DNA of 64,000 nucleotides from Mesorhizobium sp. (GCA_004020645.1 SAQL01000028.1:20069-84068), one strand, 5' to 3'. Shown: positions 27,865 to 37,228, numbered from the stretch's first letter. A program made the numbers and translations. The notes: generated from the sequence alone by a model not told the origin.

Positions 27865-29413
27865 TCAACCAGCGGCCTCCGCAAAGCATTCGTCGTAGAG
27901 TTGGCTGGCGCTTCCTGCGTCACCGAACGCGGTCCAGCCGCCGTCCACATAGAGGATCGAGCCGTTGATGTATGAGGCGTCGGACGAAGCCAGGAAAAAA
28001 GCAGCATCTGCAACACCTTCCGGCCGTCCCATCCTACCCAAGGGGATCTGCTGTCCGATCGTTTTCGTGTCGATGCGGCGGGCCTTCGCCAACTCACGAA
28101 TGGCAGGCGTGCGGATGTAGCCGGGAGCGACGGTGGCTGTGCGAATGCCGATTGGCCCCAGTTCGGCCGCCATGCAGCGGGTCAGCATGTCCATCCCCGC
28201 CTTCGAGGCGCCATAGGCATGCGAAGGGCGGAAAGCTGTTGATCGATCCTAGGTTGAGGATCACGCCGCCGGGGCGCATCATCTTGATCGCTTCACGCGC
28301 GCAAGTGAAGGCGCCGGTGAGATTGACATGCAGGACACGTTCGATCTCTGCAGGCATTTGTTCGACGCCCGCCGCAAAAGTGTCGATAGAAGCACCGTTG
28401 ACAAGGATATCAAGGCGGCCGAAGCGCCCCCGCAGCCCCTCAAACAGAGCCACCACCTCGCTCTCGATCGCCACATCGACGGATTCCGCTGTGTTCTTTC
28501 CGCCGAGCAATGCAGCCAGGAGTGTCGCTGCGGCGCTATCTTTATCGGCGATCACGACAGTGTCACCGTTCGCGGCAAAACGGAGAGCAACAGCGGCGCC
28601 TATACCGTTTGCGCCGCCCGTGACGAGCACGACTCGCGCGTCGGTGCGTTCGTCCGGACGGGAGAGTTCGGTTCTGAGGGCTCCTTCCACCTCAGGGCTG
28701 GCATCCCCGGGTTGGTTGAATGACATCCAGCCGCCGTCGACCGCCAGCACCGATCCAGTGACGTAGCATGCCTGCACGCTGGCCAGAAAACTCACAAGCC
28801 TGGCGATTTCGTCGGGACGAGCCAGGCGCCCCATCGGCACACGACGGCGCATCGCCGCGAGGTCAATTTTGCCCGCTCGGCCCAGTTCTGCAATCATCGG
28901 CGTGCGCACGCAGCCCGGCGCTACCGCAGCCACCCGGATACCGCGAGAAGCCCACTCGCATGCAAGCGACTTCGTCAACGAGATCAGGCCCGCTTTCGAG
29001 GCTGCGTACGCATTGCGCTTCACGATGGCACCGCCCGGCCTCATGCGTCTCGCCCCTTCGCGCGCCATGAGGAACGGCCCAATCAGGTTTACCGCCAAGC
29101 CGCGTCGGAAGTCATCGACATCGGTGTCGACAGTGGCGGCCATAGTGGGTCCCACTCCGGCGTTGTTGATGAGGACGCTGATTTGCCCCAACTGTGCTTC
29201 GACCCGGCCATAGAGCGCGACGATATCTTCCTCTCGCGAGACATCGCACTCGAGGCCGAGATGCGGCTCGCCGAGACCACGGGCCAGTTCAACCACGCCG
29301 CTCCCCGGGAGGTCCACCGCAATAACAGTGTCTGCGGCAAGAATATTGACCAGGGCACGGCCGATCCCGCCAGCGGCGCCTGTTACGATGACGATGCGTC
29401 CTGCCTGCGTCAT
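27865..29413 (-). pseudogene. Double-domain short-chain dehydrogenase (y4vI-like), damaged
   Basis: One polypeptide with two fused SDR domains. Domain one, from the ATG at 29413 (GGAG upstream), has TGAAGGIG, INNAGVG and YAASKAG, but the stretch that should carry the catalytic Ser is missing (PGGAIV runs directly into KRNAYAASK). Domain two has TGGANGIG and NLGSINSF, but a single-base loss near 28230 shifts the frame before YGASKAG; the rest continues in another frame to AEAAG at 27865. pNGR234a y4vI is a fused SDR of this kind (from memory). Both catalytic centres are compromised. Confidence 0.85.
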
Positions 29414-29790
29414 GAGAACTTTCTCCAGGAGGCTCAGAATCTCTGCCCTCGATGTTGTGCGTGCGGATCGATGCGCCGCAGTAGAGCAATATGTGCTGGT
29501 GACGGTCGGTTGCGTTACCAGATAGAGGTCGTCCGCTTCGGCTGCAGTCCAACTCCCGGTTGGATAGCCGAAAGTGATAAGGGACCCCTCGAGGTACAGC
29601 AGCTTACCTCGATGAGCGGCGCTGCCTAGGTCCAGCCAATCGAGGCAGACCGACGTCCTCGGCGCGCTCGTGGCGGTAGAGCGGATCGCTGTCGCGGTCA
29701 CGCTGTCGCGGGCGGAAAGGGCAACCCTGCCGGCCGCATCTTTCACCGGGCAGGGTTGGTCTTGGGGACCGCTTTGGCGTTGCAAAGTTG
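29414..29790 (-). other. Open leader between ferredoxin-fusion gene and SDR gene
   Basis: The SDR frame is open back to an ATG at 29794 that overlaps the upstream stop as ATGA, suggesting translational coupling. The residues it would add are Ser/Thr/Arg-rich and have no family match that I see. It may be a remnant of a lost gene fused to the SDR frame, or non-coding. Confidence 0.3.
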
Positions 29791-30657
29791 TCATAGCCCG
29801 TCGTCCCCACTGATGCGTCTCTCCCGTTCGGAAGCTGAGAAGGCATCGTCGCGGGAAGCAATGCGACGCTTCCCGAGCGCGTAGACCGGATCGTCCGGGT
29901 GCGGTGCTCCAATGGGCTGTCGCGGCCCGAACCGTTCTGTCTCAAGTACCGCCGGTGGGATCTGCTCCTCGACCCAATCGTAGACCACCGTCCGTTCGGC
30001 AATCCGCCACTCCCCTTCCCTCTTCTGAAACAGATCGCAGTAACGGCCGCATAGCAGCATCTGGCGTACTCCTCCGTCATTGTCTGGCCCGCGCTGGAGC
30101 GCGGAGAAATAGCTCTCGACAGCAGCTTCTGCCGGGTTGATAAATTCAATCAGGATGTTCGTGATTTGATGGACGTTGCGCAGTCCGGTCTTGAAGACAC
30201 CGAGCGCAAACCGAACGAAGCCCTCGGCTGAGCCGCGATAGGCCCCATGACTGTCATGCGCATCAGGCCAGTACGCGCTGCGCAGTGCCGCCTCATCGGC
30301 GCGGTCTATCCCGCGGCTGTACCGATAAAGGCAGTCACGGATCGCCTCACGGTTGAGTAATTCGGTAATTTTTGCTTGGTCCATCGGCTCTTCCGTGGTT
30401 CTGAGGTGCTCCGGGACGCCGGCCGTCGGTTTGCGGGTGGCCTCCGATAGGATTCGCGCGGCGGGTGGATCATCGAGTTCCAGCGCAAATTCGGGGCAGG
30501 ATCGCACGCCATCTGAGGCCAGCAGTTGCTCCCCATCCGCAACATCAATGTTACCTGGTAAGATGTAGCCCGCCTCATCGAGCCTGAAGACTGCCGGTGC
30601 TCGCGCCGCGCATCGCGCATGACCCTGGCATCTGGCTTTGTGAACGATAATGCGCAC
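29791..30657 (-). CDS. Ferredoxin fused to a SnoaL/NTF2-like domain
   Basis: Residues 1-65 are a small P450-type ferredoxin with a three-Cys set (CQGHARC followed by CPEF), typical of 3Fe-4S clusters that feed bacterial P450s. After a linker of about 25 residues, residues 90-285 form a SnoaL_4/NTF2-like domain (ELLNREAIRDCLYRYSRGID, CGRYCDLFQKREGEWRIAER), often found as isomerase, hydratase or hydroxylase small subunit. The GTG at 30657 has GGAGG five bases upstream. It lies 44 bases after the P450 stop. The internal Met before ITELLNREA could mark an originally separate gene. Likely electron donor to the adjacent P450 (inference). Confidence 0.8.
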   Translation of the reverse strand: MRIIVHKARCQGHARCAARAPAVFRLDEAGYILPGNIDVADGEQLLASDGVRSCPEFALELDDPPAARILSEATRKPTAGVPEHLRTTEEPMDQAKITELLNREAIRDCLYRYSRGIDRADEAALRSAYWPDAHDSHGAYRGSAEGFVRFALGVFKTGLRNVHQITNILIEFINPAEAAVESYFSALQRGPDNDGGVRQMLLCGRYCDLFQKREGEWRIAERTVVYDWVEEQIPPAVLETERFGPRQPIGAPHPDDPVYALGKRRIASRDDAFSASERERRISGDDGL

Positions 30658-30701
30658 AGCTACCTCCAACGTCTGTGGCCCGGCTCAGGGCGGGGGGTTA
30701 C

Positions 30702-31919
30702 TCAAGCCCAGTCCAGGACCAGATTTTCGATCCCGAACACATGGCCGCCATGGGTGATGGGTGCTGTTCCCTCCTTGATCCGAAAGGGCGGTATGCGCGC
30801 CAGCCACTCCTCCAGGCCAATGACAATCTCCCGCCGGGCAAGGTGTGAGCCAAGGCAACGGTGGGGACCATAGCCAAAGGCGGCGTGGCGGTTGTCCTCT
30901 CGCGTCAGATCGACCGTATTGGGGGATTGGAATTCCGTCGGATCACGATTTGCAATCATCGTGGCGCAGGAAACATAGTCTCCCTTGCGGATCGGCGCGC
31001 CTTCGAAATCGACATCTTTCCTTGCCACGCGGATCATCTGAACGCTTGGATAGGCGCGCAGCAATTCTTCGGCTGCGAGCACGATCCGGTCCGGTTCGTT
31101 GCGCAGCAATTCCTGATCTTTCAGGTTGCGCGCGAGATAGGCCAAGTCAAAGCCTATGGCTGCAGCGACCGTGTCGAGCCCCGCCACGAAGATAAGCACG
31201 CCAATGCCCCGGACCTCCTCGTCTGTCAGGCCGCGACCCTCGACCTGTGCCTGCACGATGAAGCTCATGAAATCGTCGACGGGCTTTTTGCGGCGCATCG
31301 CCGCCAGTTCGTCAATGAACGACACGATCGTCCGAGCCGCCGCCGGCCGTCTCACATCGTCGCCGTGGAGCAGATCTTTCGCCCAGCCGACAAATGTATC
31401 GAGACGGTGATCCGGCAGTCCGAGAAAGCGAAGGAAGATGTTGACCGCGAAAGGAAAGGCGAAATCCTTCATCACGTCGCAGCTTGTGCCCGACGAGGCG
31501 ATCCTGTCGATGAGCGTTGCCGCTCGCTCGCGGATAGTCGGTTCCAATTCCGTTACCCGCTTTGGCGAAAGCAGCGGATTGAGCAGTGAGCGAAAGACTC
31601 CGTGGGAGGGTGGATCGAGTTCGAGCGGGATCATGGGCCAGTCTTCGCCCAGTGCGGATGCGAAAATGCTGCGATGACTGGAAAATGCTTCGGTCTCCTG
31701 GAGCACACGCCGCTGATCTGCGGCGCGAGTGATGACCCAAGTACCCAGCCCGGTGCGCGTGTTCCACGGCGAATAAAAGATCGACGGTCCGGCATGCACG
31801 CAAGCGACTGCTGCGTGCGGGTCGCCATTGGGCGTCCGGGACATACTTGGTGACGTAAAAAGACTGAAGTCGCCCACCATTTCCGGCGGGACATGATCTG
31901 GAACCGGTTTGGTCGCCAT
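30702..31919 (-). CDS. Cytochrome P450 (CYP127-like), NifA-regulated
   Basis: A 405-residue soluble bacterial P450. The I-helix is VAGLDTVAAAIGFDLA, in which the usual acid-Thr pair is D-T. The ExxR motif is in AEELLRAYPS and the heme loop is AFGYGPHRCLGSHLARRE, with the axial Cys. ATG at 31919 preceded by GGAG. The sequence and neighbours resemble CYP127A (y4vG) of NGR234 (from memory). It is the first gene of a minus-strand unit with a ferredoxin fusion, a double SDR and an LLM oxidoreductase, under a -24/-12 promoter and NifA site. Substrate unknown. The related gibberellin cluster uses other P450s (CYP112/114/117) and is not present. Confidence 0.93.
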   Translation of the reverse strand: MATKPVPDHVPPEMVGDFSLFTSPSMSRTPNGDPHAAVACVHAGPSIFYSPWNTRTGLGTWVITRAADQRRVLQETEAFSSHRSIFASALGEDWPMIPLELDPPSHGVFRSLLNPLLSPKRVTELEPTIRERAATLIDRIASSGTSCDVMKDFAFPFAVNIFLRFLGLPDHRLDTFVGWAKDLLHGDDVRRPAAARTIVSFIDELAAMRRKKPVDDFMSFIVQAQVEGRGLTDEEVRGIGVLIFVAGLDTVAAAIGFDLAYLARNLKDQELLRNEPDRIVLAAEELLRAYPSVQMIRVARKDVDFEGAPIRKGDYVSCATMIANRDPTEFQSPNTVDLTREDNRHAAFGYGPHRCLGSHLARREIVIGLEEWLARIPPFRIKEGTAPITHGGHVFGIENLVLDWA

Positions 31920-32031
31920 ATGGTTTCTCCCGCGCTCAGACGCTGACGCGCTCAACTTGGATCGCAAGGCTGTTCATCAGAGCCCGCTGAGCTCCACATC
32001 GCTCTGCGACATCGCCTCCGATGTCAGATGA

Positions 32032-32047
32032 AGCAAATTGCGTGCCG
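32032..32047 (-). promoter_or_regulatory. RpoN (-24/-12) promoter of the P450 operon
   Basis: The minus strand reads CGGCACGCAATTTGCT: GG and GC with exact 10-base spacing and the CAC and TTGC parts intact. It lies about 115 bases before the P450 ATG. Confidence 0.8.
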
Positions 32048-32129
32048 AATCGGCGCACCGTTGGCGCTACTCATCTCTCCGTAGTATCTGCCCGTATGAG
32101 GCTACCCTTTGGTAGGGCTTCGACATTCT

Positions 32130-32145
32130 TGTCCGTTTCCAGACA
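32130..32145 (-). promoter_or_regulatory. NifA upstream activator sequence of the P450 operon
   Basis: A perfect TGT-N10-ACA site about 85 bases upstream of the -24 element, the geometry expected for NifA-dependent activation. Confidence 0.8.
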
Positions 32146-32429
32146 CGACAAGATTGCGCATCGAAGGCTTACGAGGGGCCGAGTGAAAGTGGCTAAGCAT
32201 CGGACGAGGTCGCCTGCCAGAGCAGGTGTATGTCGGCGGTAGCGAAGCCGCTCGCGAGCGCGCCGTCGACTGCGCTGTAGATGCTATGGGCGGCGGCGAG
32301 CGTGTGGCACCCTCCGCGCTGTTGATCAGCTATCTAAGGAGCGCCCCCTTTACCGGGGCGCCGAATGAGAGCGGCCAACGCAGGCGCGAGAAAGGTCTTG
32401 CGCGGGCCGGCAATGCTCGCCCCCGCTAT

Positions 32430-32633
32430 GGCATGATCCTGTTGGCTTGGCGGTTCCTCCAATACCAAAAGGAAAGCGCGCTCGCGCACTGGTTTTGCGC
32501 GAGGACGGCCGATGGCCGTGGCGGAACGCGCAAGACAATGATCGTGGCTTTGGCGCGCAAGCTGCTGATTGCATTCTGGCGACTTGTCACGACCGGCGAG
32601 ATCCCGAAGGGAGTAGCCCTGCGCCAGGCATAA
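32430..32633 (+). pseudogene. IS110/IS116-family transposase C-terminal relic
   Basis: The end of a plus-strand frame reads LAWRFLQYQKESALAHWF then GRGGTRKTMIVALARKLLIA and FWRLVTTGEIPKGV, the C-terminal signature of the IS110/IS116 transposases. The catalytic DEDD domain is absent, so only the 3' end of an element survives. Confidence 0.7.
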
Positions 32634-33211
32634 GGCTTGGAGGAACGTTCGACAGGACGAGCATTGAAGTTTGGCAGCTGCAATAGTCTGCCGATAACGA
32701 TCCGAGGTGGTGGTGATCCCGGTCGCTCACATGGCTTACTACGCCGCACTGTAGAATGGGCCCACCGCCCGGAGCTTCGCCGCCGATGCGTATGGCTGCA
32801 TCATGGTTTTCGATCCGCCAGGATCAACCGCATACAAGCTTGCGGCGCGTTTACGGCGCCTGATGGCGAGCTCCCCTCGGTTTGCAAGTTGAAGACCTCT
32901 ACGAACAGCACCTGCCGGCTCAATGTAACGCTGCCCGCCGTGCTCGTGACCATCAAGGGCAAGTCGCTTCGCGATGGCCAAAGGCCCACCCTTGACCGTC
33001 ACTGCGCGCGGCGCCCAATGACAATGAACCCCGAAGCCAAAGCAGGAACAAATGGGCGCCACGGCTGAACAAGGAACAAGGAGACGGAACGACTGAAAGA
33101 TCACCTTACAAAGATTAGCCCATACAAGCGTGCGAGCGGCTTTGCGGTGGTCTCGACAGTTCGCCGGTAAGGTCGGGTTGCTGACACCAACCTGATTCGA
33201 AGGAACCATCG
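32634..33211. other. Gap without recognisable gene
   Basis: About 580 bases between two transposase relics. A minus-strand frame (32739-33209) is open, but I cannot tie it to a family. Confidence 0.35.
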
Positions 33212-33403
33212 ATGACCGACGACATGATGAACCTGCGCGCGCTCGTGGAGAAGACTCCGGATTCCGATCTCCTGCGCGAGATGATTGGCTTTGCCGCCGA
33301 GCGGCTGATGGCGCTGGAGGTTGGGGCCGCCACCGGCCCCGCCTGTGGCAAGAAGAAGGCCTACGCCCGCCGGCGCCTAGGCCATCACAGCGCCCGCAAA
33401 TAG
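33212..33403 (+). pseudogene. IS256-family transposase N-terminal relic
   Basis: Starts MTDDMMNLRALVEKTPDSDL and LREMIGFAAERLMALEVGAA, the conserved start of rhizobial IS256-type (Mutator) transposases. It then diverges and stops after 63 codons; the rest of the gene is missing. It abuts the decayed 3' end of hmuT. Confidence 0.75.
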
Positions 33404-33420
33404 CGCACTTCCGAGATCGG

Positions 33421-34122
33421 CAGCCCGCATTCTTCTACGTCAGGATCACATCGGCCTGGCGGTAACGATCGCCATCGTCGGACGTCCCCTGCTAGCCCGA
33501 GAAATCCTCGACCGCACTGGCCGCACCGGCAAGCCGGCCGTTAACTGCTGTGTCGCTGCTGGTGGCAAGAATCTAGCTGCCCTGCGCCGATAGCACGAAC
33601 AGGATGCGTGGCGTTCTTTGATGATGCGGTCTGCTTTTTTTGGCGGCTTTCAGCTTTGCATCCGTCTCGGACGCTAGCTTTTCGAGCTTGGCATTAGATC
33701 TAGACCCGAAGGCCCTTGCCGGCGAAGGAGTATTCGAGGATGCCTTTGTGGAGGCCGTCCTCTGGAAACTTGACGGAGGGACCAATCGACTTCACCTCCA
33801 CCAATTCCTCCCGCCAGCTGCCGTACAGGGCTGGGGTTGGACATTGACCGACAGCACACTCCTCCGCAGGTAGCTGACGCATTTTGCCTACATTGGGCAG
33901 CTTGACCGCGGGGTTCCGGTTGTGGCTCATCGCAACGGGAGCAATGATGGCGGTCCTCGCCAAGCGCGAAGGCGCTCTCGGGAAGGAGCCTCCGATCGAG
34001 GCGATCCGCGGCGGGCCGCAAAAGACAGCTGTGCTTTCGTTGGCCCTGGCAGGCAGAGCGGTGATCAGGAGAATCCAGGGTAGCGACGCGGACACCGAGC
34101 GAACACGGAAATCAATATGCAT
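33421..34122 (-). pseudogene. hmuT: Heme ABC transporter periplasmic binding protein HmuT, decayed
   Basis: From the ATG at 34122, which overlaps the end of hmuS, the frame gives a signal peptide (LPWILLITALPARA) and RIASIGGS, then KLPNVGKMR. Other frames continue with FPEDGLHKGIL, then RILFVLSAQG, a stop, and DTAVNGRLAGAASAVEDFSG, then ADVILT. These are HmuT/BtuF-fold segments in order, with several stops and shifts. The permease and ATPase genes (hmuUV) are not present; an IS256 relic lies at the broken end. Confidence 0.75.
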
Positions 34123-35194
34123 CGGTGTTGCCTGAAGCGGCGGATGAACTGGCAATGCGCGGCAGGTTCTCGGTCAGTAACCGCCAATCGTCGCGCTCGG
34201 GTTCGCCTTCCTTGCGCGTCCCGAAAAACTGGATGATCATCTTGCCGTCGGCGCCATATGCTTCGAGAGACGTGACATGGCCGTCCTTGGTCGGCTTGCG
34301 CACGGCCCAAACCTCGCGGATGTGGTGGGTCCTGAGATGCAGGTGGAAAGTCTCGTCGAGCACGTTGATCCAAGGCCCGATCTGCTTGACCGACTTGATA
34401 GAGCCGGAATGGATCTGGATGCAGCCACGATTGCCGACGAAGCACATGATCGGCATCTCGTCCTCGGCCGCATGATGGAACATGGCGCTGACGGCATCGT
34501 TGTTGAGCAGCCAGGCGTAATCCTGGCCGACGATGCGCACCGCCTGGCGGCGGCTGAGGTTCAGCGTCTTCAGCATGTCGAAGAACTGATGCACGTCGGT
34601 CAGCCGGCTCCAGTGCTCCCGTAGGTCGTCGACGATAGCAGCTTGGTCCGGAATCTTTGCGATATTTTCGGCTGACCTCTGCTTAACCGACAGGATCGGT
34701 TCCTGGTTTGAGGATTGGAGCTCGTCTGTCAGTTTTTGATAGGCGTAGAGGTTGGAGGACGGCCTCAGATGCACCTTGTGCACTGCCTCGCCGGCGGCGT
34801 CGAAGAATTGCAGGCAGCGGCAGATCTCCCCGCCATCGCATGTCTCGACGGCAAAGCCATGCGCCCACACCTTCAGGAAGATGCGCAGATCGATGTCATT
34901 GCCGAGCACGATAGCGTGATGCTTGCCCGTGAATACCCTATCGTAGATCCCTATCTTCTCATGCACGGCACTGTCATTGCGGGTCAGCGCCATGACCTCG
35001 CCAACCGCGCCGAGGCTGGTTAACACGTCATTCACACGCGGCTCGATGCGCACCGTGCCAAAACCACAATGTGCCGCGACGAGCTCCGCTTCCGAAATAC
35101 CCAATCGGGCAGCGAGATCCCGGCCGCGGATTTTGGGACTGTCTTCCCGTGCCCGCCGAATTCTCTCCGGCGAAGGTTTCTCTGGCTGGTGCAT
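34112..35194 (-). CDS. hmuS: Heme-degrading/trafficking protein HmuS
   Basis: A 360-residue cytoplasmic hemin-degrading factor (HemS/ChuS/HmuS). It has two homologous halves (LGAVGEVMALTRNDSAVHEK and NNDAVSAMFHHAAEDEMPIM), RVFTGKHHAIVLGNDIDLRI and LDETFHLHLRTHHIREVWAV, all typical. Members take heme from the HmuTUV importer and help release iron. It appears intact while the following hmuT is decayed, so its import partner must lie elsewhere or be lost. Upstream lies the iscN control region, divergently oriented. Confidence 0.92.
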   Translation of the reverse strand: MHQPEKPSPERIRRAREDSPKIRGRDLAARLGISEAELVAAHCGFGTVRIEPRVNDVLTSLGAVGEVMALTRNDSAVHEKIGIYDRVFTGKHHAIVLGNDIDLRIFLKVWAHGFAVETCDGGEICRCLQFFDAAGEAVHKVHLRPSSNLYAYQKLTDELQSSNQEPILSVKQRSAENIAKIPDQAAIVDDLREHWSRLTDVHQFFDMLKTLNLSRRQAVRIVGQDYAWLLNNDAVSAMFHHAAEDEMPIMCFVGNRGCIQIHSGSIKSVKQIGPWINVLDETFHLHLRTHHIREVWAVRKPTKDGHVTSLEAYGADGKMIIQFFGTRKEGEPERDDWRLLTENLPRIASSSAASGNTDAY

Positions 35195-35332
35195 GTGTTA
35201 CCTGCTTGCGCATTGTCGGTCGGGAGCCTTAGCCCTCGCCAAAAGAGAGCCTCAAAACTCGTACCAACTGCTCGAAGGGTCTCGAAAACCTGGCCTACGT
35301 GCCCGTTCAGCGGAAACTCCGGTCCAACCCTC

Positions 35333-35348
35333 TGTGGCGGTCTCGACA
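35333..35348 (+). promoter_or_regulatory. NifA upstream activator sequence of iscN
   Basis: A perfect TGT-N10-ACA site about 100 bases upstream of the iscN -24 element. Confidence 0.75.
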
Positions 35349-35451
35349 ATCCGACAACACGTGTCGAAAGCCGACGCCTTAGCGACAATAGCCGAACCAG
35401 AATCGTGGCCGTCTAGCGAAGTTCCACTGTTCGGAAACGGGTTTTTCCCGT

Positions 35452-35467
35452 TGGCACGGTTCATGCG
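35452..35467 (+). promoter_or_regulatory. RpoN (-24/-12) promoter of iscN-nifSVW
   Basis: TGGCACGGTTCATGCG: perfect -24 half and GC at the right spacing at -12. It lies 43 bases before the iscN ATG, followed by GAGGAGAAAGG as ribosome binding site. Confidence 0.8.
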
Positions 35468-35509
35468 CGGTGATGCCCAAACCGTCACGCACCGAGGAGA
35501 AAGGGAGCA

Positions 35510-35830
35510 ATGATTACACTCACCGAGAAGGCCGTTGCCGCCGTTAAGACCGCTCTTTCCGCCGCTAGTGAGCCGGCAGAAGGCTTTCGCATCATGGTCG
35601 AGCCCGGCGGCTGCTCCGGCTTCAAATACTCAATGGGCTTGGAGAGCTTCTCGCGCGAGGGCGACGCGATCATCGAGGCCGATGGGATCAAGGTGTTCAT
35701 AGACGCCGGCTCCCAGTCTCATGTCGGCGGCATGGCCGTCGACTTCGTCACGGGTCTCGAAACCTCCGGCTTTGTCTTCGACAATCCGAATGCGAGCGGG
35801 AAGTGCTCCTGCGGCAAGTCCTTTAGTTGA
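35510..35830 (+). CDS. iscN: IscN, A-type Fe-S carrier (HesB/IscA family)
   Basis: A 106-residue A-type scaffold/carrier. The conserved Cys are in EPGGCSGFKYSMG and in the C-terminal SGKCSCGKSFS, the three-Cys arrangement that binds the Fe-S cluster; residues between form the HesB fold. In R. etli the equivalent iscN leads the nifUS operon and is needed for nitrogen fixation. Here nifS follows, with a nifU relic between them. Controlled by its own NifA site and -24/-12 promoter. Confidence 0.9.
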   Translation: MITLTEKAVAAVKTALSAASEPAEGFRIMVEPGGCSGFKYSMGLESFSREGDAIIEADGIKVFIDAGSQSHVGGMAVDFVTGLETSGFVFDNPNASGKCSCGKSFS

Positions 35831-35849
35831 TTGCCGAAGAAGAGAGGGC

Positions 35850-35998
35850 GCCTGAGGTGAGCTTGTCGGTGCGATGGCGGCCCAGTCTACGCTAACATGT
35901 GGGGCACCTGCACCGGCTCTAGATCGTCTCCGCCAGCAACGGCATGCGCAAGGCTCAGTGAAACCGGGTTGCGCCTTCACGTCATTCCAATCCATTGA
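35850..35998 (+). pseudogene. nifU: nifU C-terminal relic
   Basis: Between iscN and nifS one frame reads PVYANMWGTCTG, then RLSETGLRLHVIPIH and a stop. This matches the end of NifU (…VYVNLxGTCTGC… then …IQARLxE…VRVIPV). The second Cys of the C-terminal Nfu motif is lost (GTCTGS in place of GTCTGC) and the upstream scaffold and ferredoxin domains are gone. The position is exactly where nifU sits in iscN-nifU-nifS operons. Confidence 0.65.
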
Positions 35999-36010
35999 GG
36001 ACCACAGCCC

Positions 36011-37228
36011 ATGAAAGTTGTCTATCTCGACAACAACGCAACGACACGGGTTGATCCTGAAGTCGTTGAATCGATGCTGCCGTTGCTTACGCATCAATTC
36101 GGCAATCCTTCGTCGGCGCACGGTTTTGGCGCCCTTGCCGGCGCCGCGTTGAAAAACGCGCGGGGGCAGTTGCAGGCGCTGATCGGCGCGGAGTTCGACG
36201 ACGAGATCACCTTCACCTCGGGTGGAACGGAAAGCGACAATGCGGCCATTCTTTCGGCGCTCGAGGTGATGCCCGACCGGACAGAGATCGTGACTTCCGC
36301 CGTCGAACATCCGGCCGTGCTGACGCTCTGCGCGCATCTTGAGGAGACGCGCCGCGTCAGGGTGCACAGGATCCCGGTAGATAGCCACGGCCGGCTCGAC
36401 GTTGACGCTTACCGGGCTGCTCTCAGCCCGAACGTGGCAATCGTCTCGATCATGTGGGCCAACAACGAGACCGGTACGATCTTCCCTGTCGCCAAGCTCG
36501 CCGAATTGGCCAAGGAAGTCGGCGCTCTTTTCCACACTGATGCCGTGCAGGCAGTCGGCAAGCTCCCGATTGACCTGAAATCGACCGCAATCGATATGCT
36601 GTCGCTCTCCAGCCATAAATTACATGGACCGAAAGGGGCCGGCGCACTTTTCGTCAAGCGCACTGTGCGCTTCCACTCGCTGATCAAGGGGGGTCACCAA
36701 GAGAGCGACCGGCGTGCGGGCACCGAAAACACGCCCGGCATCGTCGGGCTCGGCATGGCAGCCGAACTCGCCTTGAAATTCATGGATGGCGAGACCAGAC
36801 GGATAAAGCGGCTCCGGGACCGGCTGGAGAAAGGGCTTCTCCAGCGTGTGCCAAACACCTTCGTCAACGGCGACCCGCTGGAGCGCTTGCCAAACACCAC
36901 AAACATCACCTTCGAATTTATCCAAGGCAATGGTATCCTGAAACTCCTCGACCGCGAGGGGATCGCCTGTTCGTACGGATCCGCCTGCACCTCCGGCTGT
37001 TCGGAGCCGAGCCATGTCCTGAGTGCGATGAAAATACCACATGGGGCGGTCCGCTTCTCTTTCGCGCGTGACAACGACCAAGAAGACGTGGACCGGGTGC
37101 TCGAGGTCTTGCCGGCAATCGTGGAGAAGCTGCGCGACGCCCCCGTTTCTGGGCCGGATAGGCGGATTACCGAAGAGCTTCAATGCGTTGCAGGTCTCAG
37201 CGCCAGAAGAACCGGCGACCATTCATGA
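36011..37228 (+). CDS. nifS: NifS, cysteine desulfurase
   Basis: A 405-residue PLP enzyme that takes sulfur from cysteine for nitrogenase clusters. It starts VVYLDNNATTRVDPEV. It has TFTSGGTESDN (PLP phosphate loop), TSAVEHPAV, the Schiff-base Lys in LSLSSHKLHGPKG, and the active-site Cys in SYGSACTSGCSEPSHVL. Its stop overlaps the nifV start (ATGA). Full length for the NifS group. Confidence 0.97.
   Translation: MKVVYLDNNATTRVDPEVVESMLPLLTHQFGNPSSAHGFGALAGAALKNARGQLQALIGAEFDDEITFTSGGTESDNAAILSALEVMPDRTEIVTSAVEHPAVLTLCAHLEETRRVRVHRIPVDSHGRLDVDAYRAALSPNVAIVSIMWANNETGTIFPVAKLAELAKEVGALFHTDAVQAVGKLPIDLKSTAIDMLSLSSHKLHGPKGAGALFVKRTVRFHSLIKGGHQESDRRAGTENTPGIVGLGMAAELALKFMDGETRRIKRLRDRLEKGLLQRVPNTFVNGDPLERLPNTTNITFEFIQGNGILKLLDREGIACSYGSACTSGCSEPSHVLSAMKIPHGAVRFSFARDNDQEDVDRVLEVLPAIVEKLRDAPVSGPDRRITEELQCVAGLSARRTGDHS

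Noticed and set aside
29414..29794. N-terminal 127 codons of a 566-codon frame as part of the SDR protein
   Set aside because: The added residues do not look like an SDR, and a good ribosome binding site precedes the ATG at 29413. The ATGA overlap at 29794 is noted but not enough.
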